A stretch of DNA of 45,297 nt. It comes from Bradyrhizobium sp. SZCCT0231 (GTDB lineage: Bacteria; Pseudomonadota; Alphaproteobacteria; Rhizobiales; Xanthobacteraceae). Location of the stretch: the NCBI RefSeq assembly GCF_018130245.1, contig NZ_JAFCKP010000028.1:1-45297 (forward strand), given 5' to 3'. The notes beneath the pieces are model-generated. The model did no database searches. It saw only the letters and a program-made list of their open reading frames with translations, and was not told the DNA's origin. Each line of letters begins with the position of its first letter. The first letter of the stretch is position 1. The translations under genes and the position numbers were made by a program. Positions 1-8,568 of the stretch are shown one piece after another.

Positions 1-96
1 GCGCTTGGGCGGCACCTGCGCGAGCCTCCCCGAAAACGTCGGTATCAATCCATGCCTGCGCTACCTTAACGCCTATGCGGCCTTCCCTGCGCCCTC
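1..96 (+). repeat. Terminal inverted repeat, left copy (96 bp)
   Basis: Bases 1-96 are an exact reverse complement of 45202-45297. Beyond base 96 the two copies diverge but stay recognisably related for about another 80 bases, with shared words such as CAAAGCTCGGGCG and GCCGCGAG. I see no transposase or target duplication. It looks like a dispersed intergenic repeat at which an assembly stopped. Open frames across it are shadows. Confidence 0.9.
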
Positions 97-183
97 TTGG
101 ACAAGAGGGCGGCGAGATCAAGCAAAGCTCGGGCGAATTGAGCCGCGAGGATGTCAAGGCATGTCTGCAGCCCCACACTCGGT

Positions 184-353
184 GTCATCGCCCGCGAAGG
201 CGGGCGATCCAGTACTCCGAGACGGTAGTGATTCAATCGAGAGGCCGCGGCGTACTGGATTCCCCGCCTGCCGCCTACGCTGAAGCTTCGGCGCCCCTAG
301 GCCTCAACCGCGGCGAAGCCTTGGCGTAGCCGGGTCGCGGGGAATGACAGTGG
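184..353. repeat. Palindromic mosaic intergenic repeat, GTCATCGCCC...GGGGAATGAC type
   Basis: The outer arms begin GTCATCGCCCGCGAAGGCGGGCGATCC and end with CGCGGGGAATGACAG. The inner arms are CCAGTACTCC and GGCGTACTGGATTCC. A second copy lies at 22169-22347 behind the NlpD-like gene. The structure (short palindromic arms around a variable core) resembles the mosaic elements described from rhizobial intergenic regions. This copy carries an insert of about 55 bases between the two halves of the CCCCGC arm. Confidence 0.7.
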
Positions 354-432
354 TGGTTGGAGGCCAAGCCATCGCCTCATACTCCGTGACTGCGCTCGCA
401 ATGACGACTTGGAGAGAGAGTGCTACACTTTG

Positions 433-607
433 CTCTCGTGCCCCGGACGCAGCGCATCGTCCCTTCGACGATGTGCTGCCGAGCCGGGGCCCATCTATCC
501 GCAATTGCCGTGTTGCCTGGGTCCCGGCTCTGCGCCGCAACGCCGTAAGCGCGTTTACGCGCGTCTTCAACGCGCTATGGCGTTGCAGCTTTTCCGGGAC
601 ACGAGCG
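433..607. repeat. Intergenic repeat, CTCTCGTGCCCCGGACGC type, left copy
   Basis: The sequence runs from CTCTCGTGCCCCGGACGC to TTCCGGGACACGAGCG. Its own ends are imperfect inverted repeats (CTCGTGCCCCGGA against TCCGGGACACGAG), so it can fold into a long stem. An inverted, diverged copy lies at 44959-45098. The words CCTGGGTCCCGGCTCTGCG and GCCGCAACGC are shared. No gene is visible inside it. Confidence 0.75.
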
Positions 608-811
608 ATGCACCTCGCTCCGCGAGGGGCCGCCGGCGACTCACTTCCGGTGTGCCCGTCCGTCGTTCCAGATCGGATGTTCTGCGCTTACTGAAAAATC
701 TCAGGTTGTGGCTTGTCATCTTCGCGAGGTATCGCAGTAGGCAAATCCGTGTCTTCCCGGTAACGATTGTGCCGTCTGCGCAACACTCGGTTCCGATTTA
801 ACCCTCATCAC
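608..811. other. Gene-free spacer before the orphan terminator
   Basis: About 200 bases between the left repeats and the hairpin at 812-838. No open frame here has a plausible ribosome site or recognisable product. Because an intrinsic terminator on the plus strand closes it, a short untranslated transcript is possible. No promoter could be assigned with confidence. Confidence 0.3.
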
Positions 812-838
812 CGGCGGTTCGCATCACCGCCGCTTTTT
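812..838 (+). terminator. Intrinsic terminator-like hairpin with T-run
   Basis: CGGCGG (812-817) pairs with CCGCCG (827-832) around a nine-base loop. CTTTTT follows. This is a classical Rho-independent layout on the plus strand, but no protein gene precedes it in the window. It would stop transcription coming from the left before ilvD. Confidence 0.6.
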
Positions 839-984
839 GGCCACACCCGATCATGAATAAAATCACTCTAATGTTTTAAGAGGCAGCGGCGGTCTTCGAA
901 GGCGACGAGAAAATCCCAAGGTCGATTCAAATCTTGGCTCTGATTTTTCGGGTCTGAAAGGGTTGGCCGGGGAAACTGGTTGCG

Positions 985-2706
985 ATGGTCGCGAAGATTG
1001 ACAAGCAGAGGCTGCCGAGCCGTCACGTGACGGAAGGCCCTGCGCGCGCGCCTCATCGCTCCTACTTCTACGCCATGGGTCTGACCACCGAGCAGATCCA
1101 CCAGCCCTTCGTCGGCGTCGCCTCATGCTGGAACGAGGCCGCTCCCTGCAACATCGCCCTGATGCGCCAGGCGCAGGCGGTGAAGAAGGGCGTGGCATCG
1201 GCCGGCGGCACGCCGCGCGAATTCTGCACCATCACCGTGACCGACGGCATCGCCATGGGCCATGACGGCATGCGCTCGTCGCTGCCGTCACGCGAATGCA
1301 TCGCCGATTCGGTCGAGCTGACCGTGCGCGGCCACGCCTATGACGCGCTGGTCGGCCTTGCCGGCTGCGACAAGTCGCTGCCGGGCATGATGATGGCGAT
1401 GGTCCGCCTCAACGTGCCCTCGATCTTCATCTACGGCGGCTCGATCCTGCCCGGCAACTTCCGCGGGCAGCAGGTCACCGTGCAGGACATGTTCGAGGCC
1501 GTCGGCAAGCACTCGGTCGGCGCCATGTCGGACGAGGACCTCGACGAGATCGAGCGCGTGGCCTGCCCCTCGGCGGGTGCCTGCGGCGCGCAGTTCACCG
1601 CCAACACCATGGCGACCGTTTCCGAGGCGATCGGCCTCGCGTTGCCGTACTCGGCCGGTGCCCCGGCACCCTATGAGATTCGCGACGCCTTCTGCATGAC
1701 CGCGGGCGAGAAGGTGATGGACCTGATCGCCGACAACATCCGGCCGCGCGACATCGTGACCCGCAAGGCGCTGGAGAATGCGGCTGCCGTGGTCGCGGCG
1801 TCCGGCGGCTCGACCAATGCTGCGCTGCACCTGCCGGCGATCGCGCATGAGGTTGGCATCAAGTTCGACCTGTTCGACGTCGCCGAAATCTTCAAAAAGA
1901 CACCATATGTCGCGGATTTGAAGCCGGGCGGCCGTTATGTCGCCAAAGACATGTTTGAAGTAGGTGGCATACCGCTTCTGATGAAGACGCTGCTCGACAA
2001 CGGCTTCCTACACGGTGATTGCCTTACCGTCACGGGCCGCACGATCGCCGAAAACCTCAAGAGCGTGAAATGGAATCCGCACCAGGACGTGGTGCACCCG
2101 GCAGACAAGCCCATCACCGTGACAGGCGGTGTGGTCGGTCTGAAGGGTAATTTGGCGCCAGAAGGTGCGATCGTGAAAGTCGCGGGAATGTCCAACCTCA
2201 GGTTTACCGGTCCAGCCAGGTGCTTCGACCGTGAGGAGGATGCTTTCGAGGCGGTCCAGAACCGCACCTACCGCGAAGGCGAAGTCATCGTGATCCGCTA
2301 CGAGGGGCCGAAGGGCGGTCCCGGCATGCGGGAAATGCTCCAGACCACGGCAGCGCTGACCGGCCAGGGCATGGGCGGTAAGATCGCGCTCATCACCGAC
2401 GGCCGCTTCTCCGGCGCCACCCGCGGCTTCTGCATCGGCCATGTCGGGCCGGAGGCGGCGATCGGCGGCCCGATCGGGCTGCTCGAGGACGGCGACATCA
2501 TCGAGATCGACGCGGTCGCCGGTACCCTTAACGTAAAATTGAGCGACGCCGAGCTCGCCCAGCGCAAAACCAAATGGAGCGCCCGCGCGACTAACCACAC
2601 GTCGGGTGCGCTCTGGAAATATGCTCAGCAGGTTGGACCAGCGGTCGGGGGGGCAGTGACCCATCCGGGCGGCGCGCACGAGAAACAGTGCTATGCGGAC
2701 ATCTAG
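985..2706 (+). CDS. ilvD: Dihydroxy-acid dehydratase (IlvD)
   Basis: The enzyme dehydrates 2,3-dihydroxy-isovalerate and 2,3-dihydroxy-3-methylvalerate to the 2-oxoacids that precede valine, leucine and isoleucine; it acts in the cytosol and carries an Fe-S cluster. The 573-residue protein is full length. Visible family marks are APCN with Cys55, the signature GCDKSLPG with Cys128 and Lys130, PSAGACG with Cys200, and the second signature GRFSGATRGFCIGHVGPEA near the C-terminus. The three cysteines match the expected cluster ligands. The ATG at 985 has GGGGAAA about ten bases upstream. The end overlaps the next gene by 14 bases, so the two are probably translated from one message. No leader peptide or attenuator was seen in the 145 bases between the orphan terminator and the start. 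Confidence 0.97.
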   Translation: MVAKIDKQRLPSRHVTEGPARAPHRSYFYAMGLTTEQIHQPFVGVASCWNEAAPCNIALMRQAQAVKKGVASAGGTPREFCTITVTDGIAMGHDGMRSSLPSRECIADSVELTVRGHAYDALVGLAGCDKSLPGMMMAMVRLNVPSIFIYGGSILPGNFRGQQVTVQDMFEAVGKHSVGAMSDEDLDEIERVACPSAGACGAQFTANTMATVSEAIGLALPYSAGAPAPYEIRDAFCMTAGEKVMDLIADNIRPRDIVTRKALENAAAVVAASGGSTNAALHLPAIAHEVGIKFDLFDVAEIFKKTPYVADLKPGGRYVAKDMFEVGGIPLLMKTLLDNGFLHGDCLTVTGRTIAENLKSVKWNPHQDVVHPADKPITVTGGVVGLKGNLAPEGAIVKVAGMSNLRFTGPARCFDREEDAFEAVQNRTYREGEVIVIRYEGPKGGPGMREMLQTTAALTGQGMGGKIALITDGRFSGATRGFCIGHVGPEAAIGGPIGLLEDGDIIEIDAVAGTLNVKLSDAELAQRKTKWSARATNHTSGALWKYAQQVGPAVGGAVTHPGGAHEKQCYADI

Positions 2707-3520
2707 GCGTGCCATAGTTGCGTTTGTGTTGGGGGCGGCTGCGCTGGCCGCGCCGGCGTTCGCTTTCGACGGCGCGCCGGTCAATCCGAAGGACGCGACC
2801 ATCCCGGTCGTGACCACCTTGCCCGGCGCGGCGGGTGCGGTGCGCACCAAGGTTCCGCCGGCGGTCGCAACCCAGGAAACCTCGCTCAGCGCCCTGCAAT
2901 ATGCTGCCGAGGGTGGCCACCCCATCGCGCAGTGGAAGCTCGGCCGCATGTACGCCAATGGCGACGGCGTCGCCCAGGACGATTTGCGTGCCTTCGAATA
3001 TTTCAGCCGGATCGCCAACGCGCATGCCGAGGACAGCCCGTCGGCGCCCCAGGCGCAGATCGTGGCCAACGCCTTCGTCGCGCTCGGCCGCTACTATCTG
3101 GCCGGCATTCCGAACTCGAAGATCAAGGCCGATCCGGACCGCGCGCGGGAGATGTTCTCCTATGCTGCATCCTATTTCGGCAACGCGGACGCGCAGTACG
3201 ACCTCGCCCGTCTGTACCTGAAGACGCCGGACGCCTCGCGCGAGGACTTCCGCTACGGTGCGCGCTGGCTCGGCCTCGCCGCGCAGAAGGGCCAGCACCA
3301 GGCCCAGGCGCTGCTCGGCCAGATGCTGTTCAACGGCGACCGCCTGCCGCGGCAGGCCGCGCGTGGCCTGATGTGGCTGACCCTGGCGCGCGACAGCGCA
3401 GGTCCGGAGGAGGTCTGGATCAAGGAAAGCTATAACCGCGCCTTCGCCAAGGCTTCCGACGATGACCGCGCCATGTGCCTGCAAATGCTGGAGCAGTGGG
3501 TGCAAGGCCGCCGGGAGTGA
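2693..3520 (+). CDS. ExoR-family periplasmic Sel1-repeat protein
   Basis: The 275-residue protein has a clear signal peptide (basic MRTSRR, then a hydrophobic stretch, cleavage expected after AFA at about residue 24). Sel1-like repeats follow at roughly 67-104, 125-160, 161-198 and 199-234, for example YAAEGGHPIAQWKLGRMYANG. The length, the export signal, the spacing of the repeats and the C-terminal region ending FAKASDDDRAMCLQML resemble ExoR. In Sinorhizobium and Agrobacterium, ExoR is a periplasmic inhibitor of the ExoS/ChvI two-component system that controls exopolysaccharide and motility. This assignment is by my reading of the family; ExoS and ChvI are not in the window. The ATG overlaps the end of ilvD by 14 bases in another frame, which implies translational coupling. 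A generic Sel1 scaffold protein is the alternative. Confidence 0.75.
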   Translation: MRTSRRAIVAFVLGAAALAAPAFAFDGAPVNPKDATIPVVTTLPGAAGAVRTKVPPAVATQETSLSALQYAAEGGHPIAQWKLGRMYANGDGVAQDDLRAFEYFSRIANAHAEDSPSAPQAQIVANAFVALGRYYLAGIPNSKIKADPDRAREMFSYAASYFGNADAQYDLARLYLKTPDASREDFRYGARWLGLAAQKGQHQAQALLGQMLFNGDRLPRQAARGLMWLTLARDSAGPEEVWIKESYNRAFAKASDDDRAMCLQMLEQWVQGRRE

Positions 3521-3535
3521 CCGGCTGAGGCGGCT

Positions 3536-4333
3536 TCACGCCGCCTCCAGATCCAGATCCGCCCACACCGGTACGTGGTCCGAGGGCTTCTCCCAGCCGC
3601 GCACATAGCTGTCGATGCCGACATTGGCGAGCCGGTCGCTGGCCTGCGGCGACAGCAAGAGATGGTCGATCCGCAGGCCCTGGTTCTTCTGCCAGGCCCC
3701 GGCCTGATAGTCCCAGAAGGTGTAGAGGCCGGCCTCGTCGGTGACGGCCCGCAAGGCGTCGGTGAGGCCGAGGCCGAGCAGGGATTGGAAGCTCTCCCGC
3801 GTCTCCGTCTTGAACAGGGCGTCCTCGGTCCAGGCGGCCGGATTGGAGACGTCGCGGGCATGCGGGATGACGTTGAAGTCGCCTGCGAGGATCAGCGGCT
3901 CCTCCGCCTTGAGGCGCTCCTTCGAATATTCAAGAAGCCGCGACATCCATTTGAGCTTGTAGGGATATTTGTCGGTGCCGACCGGATTGCCGTTGGGCAG
4001 GTAAAGGCAGGCGATGCGCATCACGCCGGACTTGAGCGTCACCACGCCTTCGAGGAAGCGGGCATGCGTATCCTCGTCGTCGCCGGCGAGCCCCGACTTG
4101 GTCTCGTCGAAGCGGAGCTTCGAGAGCAGGGCGACGCCGTTGAACGTCTTCTGCCCGTGGGTCACCACGTTGTAGCCCAGCGCCTCGATCTCCAGCCGCG
4201 GAAAGGCCTCGTCGACGCATTTGATCTCCTGCAGGCAAACGATGTCGGGCTGGCACTCCCTCAGCCAGGTCAGGAGCAGATCGATCCGCTGCCGGACCGA
4301 GTTCACGTTCCAGGTGGCTACTCTGATGGGCAT
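3536..4333 (-). CDS. xth: Exodeoxyribonuclease III (AP endonuclease)
   Basis: The protein cuts the backbone at abasic sites and removes blocked 3' ends in base-excision repair. It has 265 residues, typical for bacterial exonuclease III. The endonuclease/exonuclease/phosphatase fold motifs are present in order: ATWNVNS with Asn near residue 9, CLQEIK with the metal-binding Glu, YLPNG, LAGDFNV, GLRIDHLL and the final PSDHVPV. I chose the ATG giving MPIRVATWN; a longer frame reaches 4465, but the extra residues are not family-like. The gene converges on the ExoR-like gene with a 15-base gap and diverges from the hybrid kinase with 134 bases between starts. Confidence 0.95.
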   Translation of the reverse strand: MPIRVATWNVNSVRQRIDLLLTWLRECQPDIVCLQEIKCVDEAFPRLEIEALGYNVVTHGQKTFNGVALLSKLRFDETKSGLAGDDEDTHARFLEGVVTLKSGVMRIACLYLPNGNPVGTDKYPYKLKWMSRLLEYSKERLKAEEPLILAGDFNVIPHARDVSNPAAWTEDALFKTETRESFQSLLGLGLTDALRAVTDEAGLYTFWDYQAGAWQKNQGLRIDHLLLSPQASDRLANVGIDSYVRGWEKPSDHVPVWADLDLEAA

Positions 4334-4467
4334 GTCGGCGGGCTCCGGGCAGGGGCCATGGTTAGAACAAACTGCAAACGCGCCCGTCAAGGACGTCGCA
4401 AAATCTCCCACAAAATTAACCCGGTCTAAGCAGGCGGCAGGCCATTGATCGTCAAAAGGTTCCACGG

Positions 4468-6798
4468 ATGGGCTGGCCGGACAAGTCGATGAAGCGAACT
4501 CAGCCGCGTGACGGCCTGATCGGCGCGTTCCTGTATTGGCTCGGCGGCTTCGAGATCGAGGACGGTCTGACTGCCGATCTCAGCGAGCGCGAGATCGGCC
4601 GCATCCGCGCCAAGCAGATCGACGCCGTGACCCGGCTGATCCCGGTGACGATGGCGGTGACGATGCTGAACGTCGCCATCGTGCTGATCCTGTTCTGGGG
4701 CAGGGGCTGGAACGACTTCCTCGCGATCTGGGGCCTGACGCTCGCGGCCACCGCCTCGCTCGCGGTGCGCGCGTGGCACAAGTCGCATCAGAACCCGCCG
4801 CAAGAGGCTTCGCCCCGCGCGGCGCGGCAGATGCTGCGGCAGGCATTTTTCCTCGCCGCGATCTGGAGCACGCTGCCGCTCGCCTTGTTCAGCCGCATCG
4901 AGCCGACCAGCCAACTGATCCTGGCCTGCCTGATGGTCGGCATGATGTCAGGCGGGGCCTTCACGCTCTCGACCTTTCCGCGCGCAGGCCTCGTCTATCT
5001 CGCCACCATGACCGTCGCCTGCGCCGGCGCGCTGCTCTTATGCGGCACCGGGCCATATCTGGTGACCGCGGTGTTCCTGCTGCTGTTCGCGTTTTTCATG
5101 GCGCGCAACATCGTCTCGCAGGGCAATCTGTTTCTCGGCAATCTCAAGGCCCAGCTCGAGCTCGAGCGCCAGACCGAGATCATCTCGCTGCTGTTGAAGG
5201 ACTTTCAGGAGAACGCCAGCGATTGGCTGTGGCAGACCGATGCCGACGGGCATCTGATCGACGTGCCCCAACGCTTCGCGGACGTCGCGCAGCTGCCGCT
5301 TCCGCTGCTGAAAGGATCGCTGTTCGCCGACGTGCTCGACATGCTGTGCCCCGAGGATAAGACGGCGGCCTACAACATCGTCGGCCTGATGGAGCAGGCC
5401 GAGCCGCTGCATGAGATGAATCTCAAGGTCGTCGCCGGCGGCGAGGCGCGGTTGTGGTCGCTGACGGCGAAGCCGGCCTATGATCGCGAAGGACAGTTCC
5501 TCGGCTATCGCGGCTTCAGCCGCGACGTGACCGAACGTTGGCGCGCGGAAAAGGCCGAGGCCGAGAGCCGCGCCAAGTCGGACTTCCTGGCGGTGATGAG
5601 TCACGAGATCCGCACGCCGATGAACGGCGTGCTCGGGCTTGCCAGCATGCTGCTCGAAACCAAGCTTGATCCGGAGCAGCGCGAAGCCGTCACCACGATC
5701 CGCGAGTCCGGCGACAATCTCCAGCGCATCCTCAACGACATTCTCGACCTGTCCAAGCTCGAGGCTGGCCGCTTCCAGTTCGAGGTGATCGACTTCGCCC
5801 CGCAGGCGCTGGTCGAGACGGTTGCGACCGTGGTGCGGGCGAGCGCCAAGGGCAAAGGGCTCGCGGTCGAGCTCGAGCTCGATCCGAACCTGCCGCCGAC
5901 GCTGCGCGGCGACGTCGCGCGCATTCGCCAGGTGCTGCTCAACCTCGCGTCCAATGCGGTGAAGTTCACCGACGACGGCGAGGTGACGATATCAGCCATC
6001 TGCCAGGCGCGCCGCGACCTGCTGGCGACCGTCGAATGGACGGTGACCGACAGCGGCATCGGCATCGCCCCGGAAAAGCTCGGTCTGCTGTTCAGCGACT
6101 TCGCCCAGGCCGACGCCTCGATCAGCCGCCGCTTCGGCGGCACCGGCCTCGGCCTTGCGATCAGCAGGCGCATCATCGAGCAGATGGGCGGCACGATCGG
6201 CGTTACCTCGACGCCGGGCGAGGGCTCGACCTTCCGCTTCACGCTGGTGCTGCCCTGGAGCCAGGCGCAGGCGTCCGATGCGGCTGCCGGGCGTGACGAG
6301 GCGGAGGAGCTGAAAGCCCGCATCGCCGGGCTCGACCGGCCGCTGAAGGTGCTGGTCGCGGAGGACGATGCCGTCAACCGCATGGTCGTGAGCAAGATGT
6401 TAGGATCGTTCGACGTCGAGCTGCGCGTCGTCGCCGATGGCGCCGAGGCCGTCGCGGCGGCATCCGAGGGCAATTACGACGTCGTGCTGATGGACGTGCG
6501 CATGCCCGACATGGACGGACTTGCTGCCACCCGTGCGATCCGTGCACGAGGCGGGCGCTTCGAAGCCTTGCCGATCATCGCGCTCACCGCCAATGCCTTC
6601 CCCGAGGACGTCAAGATCTGCCGCGAGGCCGGCATGTCGGACTTCCTCGCCAAGCCGCTGCGCAAGCCGGCGCTGGTCGCGGCCTTGCTGCGCGCGCTGG
6701 ACGGCCACCTCTGGTCCGAGGACGCGCCGCTCCAGCCGGGCCTGATGCCGGGCGACGTGGAGTGGACGGACGAGGAAAGGCAGATAACGGGCGCGTAG
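4468..6798 (+). CDS. Membrane hybrid sensor histidine kinase with PAS and receiver domains
   Basis: The 776-residue protein starts with about six membrane segments (roughly 55-77, 83-101, 125-142, 148-170, 173-192, 197-213) with hardly any periplasmic loop. A PAS-like domain follows (about 245-355, including [10 protein letters not shown] and the closing [13 protein letters not shown]). Next comes HisKA with the phospho-acceptor His379 in [10 protein letters not shown], then HATPase with [18 protein letters not shown] and GTGLGLAIS. The C-terminal receiver (about 620-745) has AEDD, the phospho-acceptor Asp676 in [11 protein letters not shown], and KPL. No Hpt domain is attached, so an outside phosphotransfer protein or intramolecular control is likely. 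AAAGGT eight bases before the ATG at 4468 favours that start over the ATG at 4489. No partner regulator is adjacent; the signal sensed is unknown. Confidence 0.9.
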   Translation: MGWPDKSMKRTQPRDGLIGAFLYWLGGFEIEDGLTADLSEREIGRIRAKQIDAVTRLIPVTMAVTMLNVAIVLILFWGRGWNDFLAIWGLTLAATASLAVRAWHKSHQNPPQEASPRAARQMLRQAFFLAAIWSTLPLALFSRIEPTSQLILACLMVGMMSGGAFTLSTFPRAGLVYLATMTVACAGALLLCGTGPYLVTAVFLLLFAFFMARNIVSQGNLFLGNLKAQLELERQTEIISLLLKDFQENASDWLWQTDADGHLIDVPQRFADVAQLPLPLLKGSLFADVLDMLCPEDKTAAYNIVGLMEQAEPLHEMNLKVVAGGEARLWSLTAKPAYDREGQFLGYRGFSRDVTERWRAEKAEAESRAKSDFLAVMSHEIRTPMNGVLGLASMLLETKLDPEQREAVTTIRESGDNLQRILNDILDLSKLEAGRFQFEVIDFAPQALVETVATVVRASAKGKGLAVELELDPNLPPTLRGDVARIRQVLLNLASNAVKFTDDGEVTISAICQARRDLLATVEWTVTDSGIGIAPEKLGLLFSDFAQADASISRRFGGTGLGLAISRRIIEQMGGTIGVTSTPGEGSTFRFTLVLPWSQAQASDAAAGRDEAEELKARIAGLDRPLKVLVAEDDAVNRMVVSKMLGSFDVELRVVADGAEAVAAASEGNYDVVLMDVRMPDMDGLAATRAIRARGGRFEALPIIALTANAFPEDVKICREAGMSDFLAKPLRKPALVAALLRALDGHLWSEDAPLQPGLMPGDVEWTDEERQITGA

Positions 6799-6843
6799 AG
6801 CGTTTTCGAGCGAAGTGGATACCGGTTCGCGTAACGAAAACGC
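6799..6843. repeat. Short palindromic repeat AGCGTTTTC...GAAAACGC, copy 1
   Basis: GCGTTTTC and GAAAACGC form the outer arms; GCGAAGTGG and CCGGTTCGCG form an imperfect inner stem. The element begins on the base right after the stop codon of the sensor kinase. The second copy (18028-18071) sits in the same position behind serS. Confidence 0.85.
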
Positions 6844-6858
6844 CTCAAACTAGAATCT

Positions 6859-6891
6859 AGAGCCCGTTCCGATTCCATCGGAGCGGGCTCT
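6859..6891. terminator. Long hairpin between convergent genes
   Basis: AGAGCCCGTTCCGAT (6859-6873) pairs with ATCGGAGCGGGCTCT (6877-6891) over 15 positions, one of them G-U, around a three-base loop. It lies between the ends of the sensor kinase and erpA. It could stop transcription in both directions, although neither side has a good T-run. It may also be a dispersed repeat. Confidence 0.5.
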
Positions 6892-6897
6892 CGCCGC

Positions 6898-7227
6898 TCA
6901 GACCGAAAAGCTCGTCCCGCAGCCGCAGGACGCGGTCGCGTTCGGATTGTTGACGCGGAACGAGGCGCCGATCAGGTCGTCGACGAAATCGACCTGCGAG
7001 CCCGCCAGGAACGGCTGCGAGGCGGAATCAACCAGCACCACCGCGTTGTCCTGCTCGATCACGAGATCGTCGTCGGTGCGGGCACGGTCGATGTCGAACT
7101 TGTACTGGAAGCCGGAGCAGCCGCCGCCCTCGACCGAGATGCGCAGCATCGCGCCAGAACCTTCGCCCTTGAGGATCTCCCCAATCCGGCGTGCGGCCCG
7201 GTCGCTGATGGTCACGGCAGTCGTCAT
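6898..7227 (-). CDS. erpA: Iron-sulfur cluster insertion protein, ErpA/IscA family
   Basis: A-type carriers hold an Fe-S cluster and pass it to apo-enzymes. The 109-residue protein shows the three invariant cysteines: Cys37 in GGGCSGF, and Cys101 and Cys103 in SCGCG near the C-terminus. The N-terminal VTISDRAARRI is typical of ErpA. The ATG at 7227 follows a region shared with the divergent dgt gene (123 bases between starts). No suf or isc genes lie nearby. Assignment to the family is firm; the choice of ErpA over IscA or SufA rests on overall resemblance. Confidence 0.92.
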   Translation of the reverse strand: MTTAVTISDRAARRIGEILKGEGSGAMLRISVEGGGCSGFQYKFDIDRARTDDDLVIEQDNAVVLVDSASQPFLAGSQVDFVDDLIGASFRVNNPNATASCGCGTSFSV

Positions 7228-7350
7228 TGCTGGTCTCCGATAGTCCCGCGGTCATACCAAGTTCACTTGCCCAATTCATTTGGTATCCCGCGCCTGACAT
7301 AGTTAAGTGCCACCATACGCAGAATCAAATGGATAGGGACTAAATTCGCC

Positions 7351-8559
7351 GTGTCCGTCGGAATGGCAGCCCCCCGCGCGCCCTATGCCTGCGACCCCGA
7401 TCGCAGCCGCGGCCGGCTGGTCGCCGAGCCCCCGAGCCGGACCCGCAGCCCGTTCCGGCGGGATTGCGACCGGGTGATCCATTCCACCGCGTTCCGCCGC
7501 CTGAAGTACAAGACCCAGGTGTTCGTGTTCCACGAGGGCGACCACTACCGCACCCGGCTGACCCATTCCCTGGAGGTGGCGCAGATCGCCCGCGCGCTGG
7601 CCCGGCAGCTCGGGCTGGACGAGGACCTCACCGAAACCCTCGCGCTCGCGCACGATCTCGGTCATCCGCCGTTCGGGCATGCCGGGGAGCGGGCGTTGGA
7701 CGCCTGCCTGAAGGAATTTGGCGGCTTCGACCATAATGCCCAGACGCTCCGCGTCGTGGCTTCGCTCGAGCACCGCTATCCCGAGTTCGATGGGCTCAAC
7801 CTGACCTGGGAATCGCTGGAGGGCATCGTCAAGCACAACGGCCCGCTGGCTGACCGCAGCGGCGCGCCGGTCGGGCGCTATCGCGAGCACGGCATTCCCG
7901 TCGGCATCGCCGACTACATCAAGACCTACGACCTCGAATTGTGGAGCTTCGCTTCACTGGAGGCGCAGGTCGCCGCGATCGCCGACGACATCGCCTATGA
8001 CGCCCACGACATCGACGACGGCCTGCGCGCCGGCCTGTTCCATCTCGACGATCTCAAGGCGATGCCGCTGACCGCGGAGATCATCGCCGGAATCACTACG
8101 CATTATCCGGATCTCGAAGACGTCCGCCGCGGTGCCGAGCTGGTGCGCGAGCTGATCTCGCACCTGATCGGTGCGGTGTTTGCGGAGGCGCAGAAGAACC
8201 TTGCCGCCACCAAGCCGCAATCGGCCCAGGACGTACGCCGGCAGAGCCGGGCGCTGATCGCGTTCCCCGCCGAGGTCGCGGAGGAAGAGGCTGCCATCAA
8301 GACCTTCCTGTACCAGCACATGTACCGCCACGCACGGGTGATGCGGGTGATGCGGGAGGCGGAGCAGATCCTGTTCGACCTGTTCGCAAAATACCTGAAA
8401 TCCCCCGGCGAGCTGCCGCCGGAATGGCTGCTGGGGGCGGAGGCGGACGATAAGGGCGACCGGGCACGCCGGATCGGCAATTTCATTGCCGGAATGACCG
8501 ACCGTTTCGCCCTGACCGAGCACCAGCGGCTCTTTGACTCGACCCCGGATTTGCGTTAG
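7351..8559 (+). CDS. dgt: Deoxyguanosinetriphosphate triphosphohydrolase-like HD protein
   Basis: dNTP triphosphohydrolases cut dNTPs to nucleosides and tripolyphosphate, trimming the DNA precursor pool. The 402-residue length and the HD-domain residues fit the shorter dGTPase-like type: [10 protein letters not shown] with His72, the HD pair His101-Asp102, and [10 protein letters not shown] with His105 and His110. [14 protein letters not shown] just before is a family hallmark. The listed start is GTG at 7351; ATG at 7363 would remove four residues and neither has a strong ribosome site. The stop lies nine bases before argS, so the two are probably one transcript. Confidence 0.93.
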   Translation: MSVGMAAPRAPYACDPDRSRGRLVAEPPSRTRSPFRRDCDRVIHSTAFRRLKYKTQVFVFHEGDHYRTRLTHSLEVAQIARALARQLGLDEDLTETLALAHDLGHPPFGHAGERALDACLKEFGGFDHNAQTLRVVASLEHRYPEFDGLNLTWESLEGIVKHNGPLADRSGAPVGRYREHGIPVGIADYIKTYDLELWSFASLEAQVAAIADDIAYDAHDIDDGLRAGLFHLDDLKAMPLTAEIIAGITTHYPDLEDVRRGAELVRELISHLIGAVFAEAQKNLAATKPQSAQDVRRQSRALIAFPAEVAEEEAAIKTFLYQHMYRHARVMRVMREAEQILFDLFAKYLKSPGELPPEWLLGAEADDKGDRARRIGNFIAGMTDRFALTEHQRLFDSTPDLR

Positions 8560-8568
8560 GCGGCGGCC

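Noticed and set aside
5-801. Several overlapping open frames of 84-130 codons at the left end
   Set aside because: They lie in dispersed repeats, have no ribosome sites or family features, and the same DNA recurs elsewhere in other frames.
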